Numbered from the stretch's first letter, positions 1 through 10,724 are shown. The stretch: 64,000 nt of DNA from Corbicula japonica (GCA_038501625.1 JAZAYU010000012.1:10478001-10542000); one strand, 5' to 3'. Translations and numbers: made by a program. Notes: a model not told the origin generated them from the sequence alone.

Positions 1-526
1 AGAGAAGACCCAGTTCGTGAGAGCTTGCCTTCAAGGATAGATAAAGAATCTTCAAACCGCCAAAGTGCTTGGCGAAACGAAACAAACGCAGAAGACGTAA
101 AACTACGCATCCTTTTCCTATGATAAACAACCATAGAAGAGTTTTACTCTTATAGTATTCAAGAAAGTTCTGCAATATAAATGTCATCGCGAGGCAAAAA
201 ACAATTATCAAGTCAACAACATTGAGCCAATTTTTGAAAAATTCTCGCTTTCTAGGACAACATATAAAACGCAGCAGGAGTTCCAACATGAAGAACAATG
301 TACAAATATAGTTCAGGTACTTGAGGCTTGGCAGTAGTTCGGTGGAGCCAATGACCGCCAGTTTAGGAGTGCCATGTTCTATGATAAGATAGTCGTAGAG
401 TTCTAAGGTTTGGTTGCCGTTCACTGTGAGATGGACGGGGATATTCTGGCGGAATTTTTCATGCGTGCTCAGGATGAAAGTGATGCAAGTGGTGACAACA
501 AACAACATGTAGATGATACTGTAGAT
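1..526 (-). CDS. Kv channel (Kv3/Shaw-like), exon 3: S1-S4 voltage sensor (partial)
   Basis: Codes residues 164-338 and runs off the window. The acceptor TTTTTTACAG lies immediately before 526. S1 is about 164-183, followed by STHEKF, close to the Kv3 ETHEAF. The S1-S2 loop carries one N-glycosylation sequon (N201-Q-T). S2 is about 232-252 and ends RFICCP. S3 is about 262-283 and S4 about 300-318, then the S4-S5 linker GGLKILYLSLKASSHELGLL. Charge-transfer-centre residues are present: F242, E245 and D268 (Shaker F290, E293, D316). The position of Shaker E283 is N235. S4 reads K301, V304, R307, R310, R313, K316, so the second gating charge is Val. S3 lacks the usual LPFY-type proline. S5, pore and S6 are outside the window. 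Confidence 0.9.
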   Translation of the reverse strand, partial: MYSIIYMLFVVTTCITFILSTHEKFRQNIPVHLTVNGNQTLELYDYLIIEHGTPKLAVIGSTELLPSLKYLNYICTLFFMLELLLRFICCPRKREFFKNWLNVVDLIIVFCLAMTFILQNFLEYYKSKTLLWLFIIGKGCVVLRLLRLFRFAKHFGGLKILYLSLKASSHELGLL

Positions 527-580
527 CTGTAAAAAACAAGAAAACCCCGGATGTAATTTCTAAACGAAAACATGAATGTA

Positions 581-612
<32 letters not shown>

Positions 613-633
613 CGATGATGAATAATAATAATG

Positions 634-678
<45 letters not shown>

Positions 679-693
679 AATAATAACATTAAC

Positions 694-746
<53 letters not shown>

Positions 747-751
747 TAATA

Positions 752-820
<69 letters not shown>

Positions 821-3003
821 GTAAAAGGTCTTTTTGAAGTTTTTAAATAATGATCAGATAAGATGTGTTTTTTTAAGTTAACATCTTTCAACCAAGAATC
901 TAATGGTATCTGACACGAATGTTGTTTTAAAATGAAAAGCAGAATCGTTAGCTTTTGGGCTAATTCAAAAGAAACTATGTAACAATACAATGTATGCATT
1001 GTTCCTCAGCTATTTAAATATTCAGATGTAAACCTCAATCATAACTTTAAATAGATTAAAGAATTAAAAACATTTTTGTATTATGGAATCAATACTATCT
1101 GGAATACTTATGACCTTCCAAATGCCAAAATGGCTTAAACTTACGGTTAAACAAAAATTAAAATATATTTTCTTAAATGATTGGTACTCAAATTTAGAAA
1201 ATGCAAGTAGTTGTAAAAATACTCGTATTTAAAGACATGTTCGGATATGAAGCTTATCATATTAAAACACCAAACAATTACATGTATTTGAAATATAACA
1301 TTAAATTTCGTATACGAAATCACAAATTTCCTGTTGAGACCGGCCAATGAAATAGATCACCTTTAAATGAAAATGTACTCAATGTAATCTTACAATCGGT
1401 GATGAATATCATTATTTATTACAATGTCGAGATTCCATTGATAAACGAACACAAATGTTATGCAAGACCCAATATTGTGAAATTTAACAAATTAATGAAC
1501 ATGAACTTAAATAATTTTTCTGAATACAGGACGTTTTGTATATTTGTTAAAGATATCGTTCTGATACTGTGCTAAAATAACATGAAAATCCTTAAATATA
1601 TTTTTAGTTTATGACGCAATATCTCTTTGGATAAGTTTTTCTCCCGTGATAGTTATTTTTAGAAATATAAATACAGCTGACTTGCAATATGTCCTCCATT
1701 TTTTGACAGCGTTTGAAGTATATAAATTAGTTGGTAAATATCCGGACAGTTTAAAGCACCACCTTAGGCTTATGTGAGGGTGTCATGTGTTCAAGTATAG
1801 AAATGATAAGTAATATACAGCGGTCAAATTATAAAACATTGTTGAGGAAAAAATGCTTTGATTTTAGAAAAGAAAATACAAATAAATTACTTAGTTTAAG
1901 GCACAGAAATGCACAAAAAATGGGAACTGCTGTTTGAATTATTCAAACATGATGTTTGATACATATTGCCGTATAAAAAAGTATTAAATGCTTGTTTTGG
2001 GAAGGGGCATTTTTAAGGAAAATGGACCGATGATTTTATAGTTCCTTTGCACAAGGCGGAGTTATAAATGGCATAAATAATTATAGAAAAATAACATTGA
2101 GCGCTTTTGGAAAATAATTTCTCAAGGGTTTTAAACAACAGATTGACTAACTGGGCCCAGAAAAAAAGTGTTAATATTGAAGCCCGAGGAGGTTTTTGAT
2201 TTGGAATATCGAAGATTGGTGATATTAACATTCTTCACTCACTGCTTCAAAGCCCACCAAATGGGAAAACCCAAAAAAGTTATTTTAACTCTTAAATTCA
2301 TATATACTTGTTTGATCGCTTGTGCGAACAGTGTAGATCGAGATCAATAGAGTTGGAATATGTAACCAATATGAGATATTTGTAAAAGTGTGTTTGATCT
2401 TGAATTTCCTAGACGCGTAAATAGGTGACAAAAATCGATTTCTCTATTCATTTTCTTTACTTTTCTAACTTTTCTTAACGTATATAAAAGATGCATTCAT
2501 AACATTTATTCATTCAAAGTTTTATTGAACTGCATTTTGCCGTTAGTGGATTTTGATATTTTTATTATTGTACCGATAACATTGCAATGACGACTGTAGA
2601 AGGCCCTTAACCAATTTTCTAACTACACCGATCATAATATAATTATTTTAATATGTCAGCGTAGATTTCTGAGTATACTATTCAAATTTGAAACATATTG
2701 AAATATATTTCACTTCTTTTTATTACCAACTTGCTATTGGAAACCACTGAAATTAAATTAAGGTATGGAAAAAAGCAAAAGAATCGCCTGTTGCGGTCAT
2801 ATTCTCCGTTTACGGAGATTCATCTCCCATTTCAATAAAAATTCTAAAATCCTGCAAGAATGGGATTGCTGTATCTAATCATGTTTCAATTTTGAGGAGT
2901 GTACTTCAACTAAAATTTTTTATTGATGAACTTTGAACATTAGTTAAGTGTAGATATTCAGAGCTATTTTGAAGCTCTAGCTGAATTTGATTTACTGCTT
3001 TAC
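527..3003 (-). other. Kv intron 2
   Basis: AT-rich GT-AG intron between exons 2 and 3. It holds the trinucleotide tract at 579-820 and a short match to the GTGTAGATC repeat near 2328-2345. I see no alternative exon and no intact element in the remainder. Confidence 0.8.
579..820. repeat. AAT/ATG-type trinucleotide microsatellite
   Basis: About 240 bp of AAT units with scattered GAT, AAC and AAAT variants. It produces long Asn, Ile or Tyr runs in several frames, which are not genes. It sits 50-290 bp upstream of the Kv exon 3 acceptor on the sense strand. Confidence 0.95.
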
Positions 3004-3107
3004 CTGAGCAAATCTCGATGAAGCGGATTTCTCCAGCACACTCCATATGATGTTCTTGATTCGGTTCCATTTACTTCTTTCAAGTTGTTCCCTTGTGTAT
3101 TCTAGAA
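3004..3107 (-). CDS. Kv channel (Kv3/Shaw-like), exon 2: T1-S1 linker
   Basis: A 104-base exon too short for a usual ORF scan, coding residues 129-163. The acceptor AG is at 3109-3108 and the donor GTAAAG starts at 3003. The single base left from exon 1 plus TT makes Ile129. The product is a charged linker (REQLERSKWNRIK) followed by IIWSVLEKSASSRFAQ. This matches the conserved W-x-L-x-E-x-x-x-SSR segment that precedes S1 in Kv channels. It ends in phase 0, and the next exon begins in phase 0. Frame agreement on both sides, correct splice sites and family resemblance together make this exon secure, although no transcript evidence is available here. Confidence 0.88.
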
Positions 3108-3560
3108 CTGGAAATGAATAAAATCAATTGTTTTGGGAGTCATAAAAATAAATGGTTCGTCAATTGCACGAGGTTAAACGGTTGATAAACTTTTCATCAA
3201 GTTTTAATGCTGGCATGCAATCAGACACCAATAAACGTGTTGTTTGCATTTTATTAATTGGAATATTTTGTAACTTTTATTTGCTTGTTACATAGGCGGG
3301 AAATTATTCTTCAATAGCAAACATATTTTTGTTAATGTCAACAAACCACAACAAAGCCACTCTGTACTTATTTCAAAATAGTAATGTTTAAAGTAATTAA
3401 AGCATTAAATTCATTTCGAAACGATTTCGTTACGGTCATAAATGTTGCGATTAATAATAAATATTAATCGAAGAGCTTTTTATGATCCTCGCACCTTCGA
3501 TCACAATTTATTTTATAGTGTGCAAATATAAACGAAATTGTATCAACAGTTCTCCTAATT

Positions 3561-3738
3561 AAAAAGGTGAAATATGCATATCAGGAATCGCCACACTCAC
3601 AAAAACAGCCTCCCCACGCAGCGGAAAGGGAGAGAGGAAAGGAGAGCATGTTTAAGAAGTATATCCAATTCAAATAAGACGCCAACAAACAATTAACGAA
3701 AAAGAGAACCCTTGGGGTAACCGCCTTGGAACGAACAA
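3561..3738 (+). repeat. dispersed repeat R1, 5' part
   Basis: Begins aaggtgaaatatgcatatca, then the cgccacac and gcctccccacgcagc blocks, and ends after the accgccttggaacg block. It lies about 300 bp before the fuller copy at 4030 and is truncated. Confidence 0.85.
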
Positions 3739-4029
3739 TGATTAAAGTTTTACAAAGTAGAGGTTAAAATTGCAGAGAAATAAGTAGCTAACAAGAAATT
3801 TCAACTAGAATCAGATGAAATTTTACAATCAAAATCCTGCTAACGTACGTAAGTCACTTAAATCGAGCAAAAAACATTCAGTAAACTTTCAAAACTGCTC
3901 ATGTAGGCCGACACCGCTGAATCGGAAGATGCAAACATGAACACCTTTTTTGTTTACAATGTTAGTCTATAAATATATTCTTTACCAGTCTTTAGAACAA
4001 AGAGGAAGGAAGAAAAATACATAAGAAAA

Positions 4030-5015
4030 AAGGAAATATACATATCAGGAATCGCCACACTGACAAAGCACAGCCTCCCCACGCAGCGAAAAAGAAGAGA
4101 GGAAGAGAGAGGGAGAGCATGATTGTTATAAGTAAGTCAACTCAAATAAGACGCCACAAACAATTAACGAAAAAGAGAACCCTTGTGGTTACCGCCTTGG
4201 AACGGTCAGTGGCAAAACAAATAGCCACTGGGGTTTTAAACCAGGTTCTAATGTGCACCAAGCTCACACTTGCCCAAACAGGTTCTCATATCAACAAACA
4301 AGCAGAAGTTGTCTTGGTGAAATAACTCCAACCCACCCATCAGCCTAAAAAAGTTGCATGCAAAGGCACACAAACATATAAAACATCAGGAAAATAGCAT
4401 TGCCAAAGGGGCGAGTACTCAATGATCTTACCGAGACCTGAGCCCCTTAGATCAAATTACCAAAAACACGAAGTCAGGGATTAAAGAAAAAAATCGAGAA
4501 AATATTTCCCCATAAACCTTCAAAAACTTTTTGAGATGGGTGGTTTCAATTCCCAGCCAATATAGATTTGGAAATAGTTCAATCACCCCCAAGGATACAC
4601 TTCCTGCTTTTGAAATTTTGCCTTTGGCGTTTTCTGTGATATGCAGGATTTATATTCTAAGATCCCTCGTCAAATTCTATTCTGTTTAGTTCCGCCCATT
4701 GTTTTCTCGTTTAGGGCAAACCTATTCTTTTATGTGGGGACCATACGCCGCTGAACATGGAATGGTATTAATCTGAAAATACCGCATTGAAGGTTCCATG
4801 TCCACCGCCATATGCACACCATCGTTTGGGATGGTCAAAATTGTACTGTATATTGGTGTAAATATTGAATAGCGCTCAACCCGGGGCTAGGCGGCGTGGT
4901 CAGTAATATGCATTTCCATTACTGTCCATGAACAGGCTCAATCAAACCGAGCCTGCAATATTTTCATATTTGTCGTGTTAGATGGCTTTCAAAGTTCCCT
5001 TTTCATCTATTTCAA
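4030..5015 (+). repeat. dispersed repeat, R1 plus R2 modules (longest copy)
   Basis: R1 is about 4030-4475: atatcaggaatcgccacac head, accgccttggaacggtcagt block, and ttggtgaaataactccaacc block. R2 is about 4530-5015: gatgggtggtttcaat, the ggggctaggcggcgtgg box, two short hairpins at 4898-4927 and 4933-4955, and a caatattttcatatttgtcg tail. The R1-R2 order recurs at 31.7-32.3 kb (minus strand), so this is probably one composite element of about 1 kb. No terminal inverted repeats or clear protein are seen; class unknown. Confidence 0.8.
4898..4955 (+). other. paired hairpins in the R2 module
   Basis: Hairpin 1 pairs GG-CAGTAAT (4898-4907) with ATTACTG-CC (4918-4927) around one T-T mismatch. 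Hairpin 2 pairs CAGGCTC (4933-4939) with GAGCCTG (4949-4955). Several other copies keep the pairing with paired substitutions (see findings). Confidence 0.6.
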
Positions 5016-6915
5016 ACCCCTGCCACCGTCGCGCAACAAAAGTGATCAACTGTAGATGGGTTAATCACCAAGCCTACAGAGCGCTGTAGAATATCATGTT
5101 GGTAACCTTTCTTTTTGAATTTACTGATGGTTTTTACGAATAACCGGGAGAAATTATTATTGCCTTTTATTTTCTTATGTTTATAAATTAAATCTCTATA
5201 AAAATGGCTGTGAAAAACCTTGTTGCAATAGTGATTTTAAACTGCACCTGTATTTTTGAATTAAATCGGGGTATCGGCTAATAAACTACCAAAAGGTTTT
5301 CCTTAATTTATGATACCGATTACCTTGTTTTAAAAGTTTTTTCTGTAATGCAAGGATTACGTTCATTGAAATCATTAACATCATTGCAAGCTCTAGAAAA
5401 GCGAACTAGCTGTGAGATATAAACCCCATAAGATGTTGCACGAGGAACATCGCCGTCTTAAAACAGAAAATGTATATATTAAAATTAAAATCGTCTCTTT
5501 TATCATATATTGTAGTAGACTGACGTATCCATACCCATATAGCATAAACAGTACAATTTTACAATATTCGGGATCCTTTTTTTTCTGGGAATACACAGAT
5601 GAGAGCAGGAAATATGCGTAAAGTCCGAGCTTTGACACTTGATAATGAACTTGTTATAGCATTTCCGATCACAATAGACGCCGGATTTTGTCGCCAAAAC
5701 CATACGCCAAATAAAAAAATTTCGCATCGGATATACTTTTTCGTCGCAATTGGTGACGTTGGCAATCGGCAGCGAAAACATTAATGAAGTCGTAATATTT
5801 CGATTGGCTCATTTGAATTGACAGGGTAATATTAGAAATATTTGTTTGTTGTCGACGTATTCCTTTTCAAAAATAGTGATGCCTACAATATCAACTTTTA
5901 ATCATTTGATCATTTATTTCAACTGATAAAATTAAAAAAGATAAGGTAAGTTCGGATCTCCCTGTCTGCCACCTTTTGGCAGTTTTAAATAACAAGACAT
6001 AATATCCATTCTGTAAATTACACCTTTCTAAACCATTTTTTAAAAAAGTGATACACATCTCTTGTATGATTCTACAAATTGGTGATATCGCATTTGGCTG
6101 TTAATGAACTTCCAAGAAAATGAGTTGATTGCTTGTTTGAAGTCACAGAAAGCAAAAGACCTTTTTTGAGTGTTTGTTTCAAATAAAGCATCATAGTTTG
6201 ACCTAACATTTATCTGCGATGAACCAACCAGTGATAAAACCCCTTTGATTCATATGAACAATTTCGTGGCGTGTTTGCAATCTATAATTTATATTGAATA
6301 TTTAAAAGATATATTGGTCAGCAATTATTAAAGTAAACTTTGGTTTTTGATTTGGTTTCCGGAGGCATGTTTTAGAGTTACCGATAATGTTCTAGTTTGA
6401 TAACCAAAGCTTACATGTATGTGTCTACGAATAAAGAATACTTATTAAAGATCAACCGAGTATTCGTATAGGCCTAGAATTTTTACCTTATTTCTATTTC
6501 TTTTAGCAGCTCGTTAGTAATTTCTCCTTCAATACTTTTAATGACGTTTTTTGAAGACATGTATGAATTGTTTCAGAATATTTCTTCAAGAGATATATCG
6601 TCAATGCTAAAAAGGTGAAGAATTTTAGCAGTAATTTTTGAAGAGGTTTACGTAATAATTTTTGCGATGTACATTTTGTTGATTCATTGTTTCTTTCATC
6701 TATGAATGAACCTATGATTACATGTGGTAGCATAAATTTTTTATCTAAGGTAAAGTGTTTGGTTTTTCCACTTAATTTTCGTATTTACAGGCTTTATGAT
6801 CTCGACATGACCCCGTATGTGTTTATTTTTACAAATACCTTCTTATTCATGTTTTTTTCTGGCCGATAATTCTAATAAAATTTTGGTGGCAACATTAACC
6901 CTATTGTCCTTCAAA

Positions 6916-7015
6916 GTTAGCTCAATCGGTTGCGTCGCAGGAATTGCAGGGCTAGGCGCTGTCGCCGTGACGGTGCGGGTTCGCTCCCAGCTAGAGGCAC
7001 TATCATTTGAAATTC
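6916..7015 (+). repeat. tRNA-derived SINE head, copy 1
   Basis: Contains a tRNA-like A box (ttagctcaatcggt) and B box (gggttcgctccc), separated by the family block gggctaggcgctgtcgcc. It ends agaggcactatcattt. It is nearly identical to 7165-7260. Confidence 0.85.
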
Positions 7016-7028
7016 ACAGTAGCGCTAT

Positions 7029-7262
7029 TTGTTCAGTGTGGCGGCCGTAAAAAGTCTACCCGTACATATAGTCAGTACTGTTATCAGTAAAATAACCCGT
7101 TACCGATGTCATACAGTGATTGTTACGTATATCAGGGCTATCCGATCAACCTTTTTTCGGTTGTCGGTTAGCTCGATCGGTTGCGTCGCAGGAATTGCAG
7201 GGCTAGGCGCTGTCGCCCTAACGGTGCGGGTTCGCTCCCAGCTAGAGGCACTATCATTTCTT
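7029..7262 (+). repeat. tRNA-derived SINE, composite copy 2
   Basis: Non-tRNA segment starting ttcagtgtggcggccgtaaa (about 7032), the tatcagggctatccgatcaa block, then the tRNA-like head from 7165 with A and B boxes. The same non-tRNA segment precedes the heads at 30.4 and 42.8 kb. It ends at a T-run (7260-7270). Confidence 0.85.
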
Positions 7263-8104
7263 TTTTTTTTCAAAGTTGTTGCTTTTCGTTTTTAAATCTT
7301 TTACTAGTGTTTATTTTGGTTTCTTTTCTTTTATGCAGTGACTTAGTTTTTTTTCCTCTCAAATCTATTCAGGATGTTTGGCCGTTTTTATCAAAGAATA
7401 GATCTGGTCTTATTCCATTTTCAAGATTTAATGTTGAGTTACTAAGTCAGTGGTACTTTTCTAACACGAAATACATGTTCTGTCTTCAAATGATCACTTA
7501 TTAAACTTCAAACATCCTACTCCTCTAAGTTCATCCGAGAATTGACAGTTATAGCACAGTGATAAGATATATACCCTGAAACAATATTAGATTCAGTAAT
7601 AAAATTAATTGTATTTAGGTTTATCATTAAACAATCTAGGCCTGATTGCTTACGAACTAGATTTAATCTTTTCCAAGTAGATTGTCGAGAGCTGCCATTG
7701 GTTATATGGTTATTATATATTGATATAATATTGGATATATTTGGATATTTTAATTGGGAATTTTGGTAACATGAGCAAAGCCTTAAATCGGAACTAAGGA
7801 AAAACATGAATAGAAAATAATGTTGAAAATAAAGTAAACTGACTTATACCAGCTTTTTATTTTTCCTACATAATGAAACTTAGATACTGGTGAATTACAA
7901 ATATTGTTTGGGGATGTATTTGTTATATTTATTTTCAATGAATAAATAGCCAATATTACTCCCGTGAATTAAACCCTACTATAAACTGTAACTATAATAT
8001 CAATTTGAAAGGTTAGATTTATCAACTAATAAAACAAATAATTCCAGCTATGGTTAACAGGAAACGTTATGACGTAAACTAACCAAATAAGTGCTATTAA
8101 AATA

Positions 8105-8580
8105 GATGAAAAGGGGACTTTGAAAGCAACCGAATACGAAAAATATAAAAATATTGCAGCACGGTTTGATTGAGCCTGTTCATGGAAATGCATATTACTG
8201 ACCACGCCGCCTAGCCCCGGGTTGAGTGCAACTTAATGTTTACACCAATGAACAGTACAATTTTGATCTATTCCAAACAATGGTATACTTATGGCGGTGA
8301 ACATGGAACCTTCAATTCGGTATTTTCAGATTAATACAATTGCATGTTTAGCGGCGTATGGTCCCCAGATAAAAGAATGGGTTTGCCCTAAACAATGAGC
8401 GGAACTAAGCAAAATAGAATTTTGACAGGGGATCTGAGAATATAAATCCAGCATATCACAGACAACGCCAAAGGCAAAATTTAAAAAAAGCAGGAAGTAT
8501 ATACTTGGGGTGATTGAACAATATCCGAATCTTTATTGGCTGGGATATTGAAACCACCCATCTTTAAACTGGCCGAAATA
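8105..8580 (-). repeat. dispersed repeat, R2 module
   Basis: Inverse orientation to 4530-5015 and alignable along nearly its full length, including the cgccgcctagccccggg box and the gatattgaaaccacccat end. A 10-base deletion removes one arm of hairpin 1, and hairpin 2 is also broken. Confidence 0.85.
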
Positions 8581-9647
8581 TTGAAATAAAAGTAAATTAG
8601 AAGTACTATTGACAAAAACCCCCATTTCTATTCCGTATAAATACATATATTTTGTTTACAGCTTGTTTCTCATTCTCAACATAAAATCTTCTTCTTGTAA
8701 ATAAACCTTTCGAGAAATATTGCTTTTGATTCACCTTATCTTTTGATGTATAAATATTATATATTATGCAAACTATACTTTTTGTAACCAAATAAGCTTG
8801 AGTTAGTGTTATACCTTGAATACATTGAATATCAGAGTCTTGTTGTTTAGTTAAAATTTAGAAAAAGGGCTTGTCGGAACGTTGAAACATATTCTTTATT
8901 GCTGTCTGTCTTACACAATTTGAGAATTGAAAATTTGTGATTTTTTCAGTCTTTTGAGCAACTGGAAATAAACCGATAAAAGTTTGAAGAAAACATTCAG
9001 ACAAATAGAAAGATGGACAGATATTGTTGTTGGTAGTTATCAGTGTCACACCCATCGAGGACATTATGGTGAGAGCGTATACATGTTCTATGGCGTTCAA
9101 AAAGAAAGATACATATTTAGGGCTCGAAAATATTTTAGGAGTCTCTTATCCGGGCTTAGTAATCCTAGCAAAAATGACTTGTCTAAAAAAATTGATGATT
9201 CGTCCTGAAATAAGGGTCACTTGTTTTAACATTCAGCATTCTGATAGTTACTTGATATCTGATAGCTACTGGTAATCTATATAACACAATGAGTAATTTC
9301 TTTGTACTTTATCTAAGCTGCATTCTACATTGTTTAAAATTGCTTGGGTGATTACCTTATTTATTACCCATTAATGATGCTTTGCTAGTGATAAACTTAA
9401 TGCATTTGATAGCATACCCATCGATAGAACGAGTTTAAATTTTGACACGCCTGAGACGTCAGGCTATTGTATTTTTCTAGCTCTGAATTACTCTAAGTGT
9501 ATTTAAAAACAGGTAACACGATCTACTAAAACGGTGAAAAGCTTGATACATAATCAGGCCGGAAGTAATGAGCACCCATATTAATTATTTAACTGAGGTA
9601 AAACAGAACAAATTAATAAAGAAATTTTAAGAAAGTTAGAAACATAC

Positions 9648-10032
9648 TCTTGCTCTCAAATTGTGCCCTGAGATTCTTCGAGACTTCTAGGTCGTCTTCA
9701 AACTTGAAAAGGCTTGCCACACAACAGTCAGCAATACTTCCGGAAGCCAGTTGCCAGTACTCGAGCTCAGTGCGGATAGCGGCGCCGCACACATGCTTGG
9801 GAAGGTGAAGCTCACCGGTGCGGTAAAAATCCAAAACATGATTAAAAAGTTGTGGGTTCCTGTCGAAATAATACACGTTGTGTTCCGGAATGTATTCTCC
9901 GGAAGTCGGAGAAATGTTAGACAACCGCGTGTCCGGCACGGATTTTAGGGTCCTGTGTGTCGTGGTAAAAAGAGTACCACCGACGTTTATGTTCACTAAA
10001 TCAGAATGTTTTTGTGATGTCAATGCGGCCAT
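9648..10032 (-). CDS. Kv channel (Kv3/Shaw-like), exon 1: T1 domain
   Basis: First coding exon of a voltage-gated K+ channel alpha subunit, residues 1-128. It encodes the cytoplasmic T1 (BTB-like) domain that sets subfamily-specific tetramer assembly. Landmarks are NVGG at 16-19, a VPDTRLS-type segment at 32-38, YYFDRNP at 54-60 and FYRTGELH at 69-76. The zinc motif of non-Shaker T1 domains, H-x5-C-x20-CC, is exact: H76, C82, C103, C104. The VCG after the histidine segment is most like Kv3/Shaw. The ATG at 10032 is the first in-frame Met after an in-frame TAA at 10059-10057. The exon ends in phase 1 at a GTATGT donor (9647-9642). Joining to 3107 gives an uninterrupted frame. Subfamily assignment is by motif memory only, so Shaw-like is likely, not proven. 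Confidence 0.9.
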
Positions 10033-10146
10033 GAGAATGAAAAAAGCGATAGTCCTTTATGTCCATATTATTTGTGTTTCCCAAACTGCGGCCATATGAA
10101 CGAAATTAGAAGTAGTCCTTCATTTTCATATCATTTTTTGTTTTCA
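10021..10146. repeat. diverged 63-bp direct duplication spanning the Kv start codon
   Basis: Two head-to-tail units, about 10021-10083 and 10084-10146, share tgcggccat, tagtcctt and a T-rich end, with roughly 70 percent identity by eye. The proximal unit supplies the real start codon and the distal unit a decoy start. Confidence 0.7.
10057..10095 (-). other. 12-codon upstream ORF in the Kv leader
   Basis: ATG at 10095 opens MAAVWETQIIWT and stops at TAA 10059-10057, 24 bases before the Kv ATG and in the same frame. Its start MAA copies the start of the channel (MAA), because the region is a 63-bp direct duplication: the tgcggccat string occurs at 10024-10032 and again at 10087-10095. If transcribed it could reduce or modulate initiation at 10032. 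Translation is inferred only; the transcription start is unknown. Confidence 0.5.
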
Positions 10147-10299
10147 CTATTCAACTATTTTACACATGTTTTCATGTCGTATTTATCCATAAGGAGCAAG
10201 TCAATAGGTAGCAACATTCTCCTTTAACTTTATATTTTTTCAACACAACCCTTTTAATAATTAATGAAACAAGACTTGAAATTAATTGTCCTAGGGAAG

Positions 10300-10307
10300 T
10301 GACGTCA
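10300..10307. promoter_or_regulatory. CRE palindrome TGACGTCA upstream of the Kv gene
   Basis: Perfect 8-bp cAMP-response-element consensus about 268 bp upstream of the Kv ATG. It is in plausible promoter distance, but no TATA box or start site could be fixed, and the same octamer also occurs in transposon ends elsewhere in the window (29.3 and 49.9 kb). Function is speculative. Confidence 0.3.
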
Positions 10308-10724
10308 ATTAAATATGTAGAGGCTAGAGTTGCCTGCATCTTTTCATCGATTTTGTTCCATATAAAACATGAAATGAATAAGAGAAACTGGAATCGGTGA
10401 TTAGTGTGTGAAGTGATTAATACACCTGGGTGTTTAAAATAAATATCGCTTGGTTGGTTCCGCCAAGGAACGAGAATAGAGTCTAAGACTTTTATCAATT
10501 TGTACATGTTTATGCATACTGAACTAAATTTCTAACTCAAGACAACAATTATTCTTGTTCGAATTTAAGAATTAAATTTTTGCTATGATGGACAAAATGA
10601 TTGTTATTGAGGAAATAAAAAAAGTCAAAATTCACAAAAATTTGACTACTCTATTAACTTCCAGATTTGGCAAGTGTGAGTTTGTGCATCCTAGTACTAT
10701 GTTTACCACCCCCCCCCCCCCCCA

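Larger units (their letters stand above)
3108..9647 (-). other. Kv intron 1
   Basis: A 6.5-kb GT-AG intron. It contains R1/R2 repeat copies (3561-3738, 4030-5015, 8105-8580) and a doubled SINE head (6916-7262). The stretches 5020-6900, 7270-8100 and 8590-9640 show no recognisable feature; short open frames at 5393-5784 and 8858-9275 look like chance. Confidence 0.75.

Noticed and set aside
469..999. Open frames with long Asn, Ile, Leu or Tyr runs
   Set aside because: They are translations of a trinucleotide microsatellite within Kv intron 2.
5393..5784. Cluster of overlapping ORFs on both strands
   Set aside because: All are 60-92 codons, mutually overlapping in different frames, without family motifs, and lie in a Kv intron.
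6916..7010. Candidate tRNA gene
   Set aside because: A and B boxes are present but no acceptor stem or cloverleaf closes, and the sequence recurs as a dispersed family, so it is a SINE.
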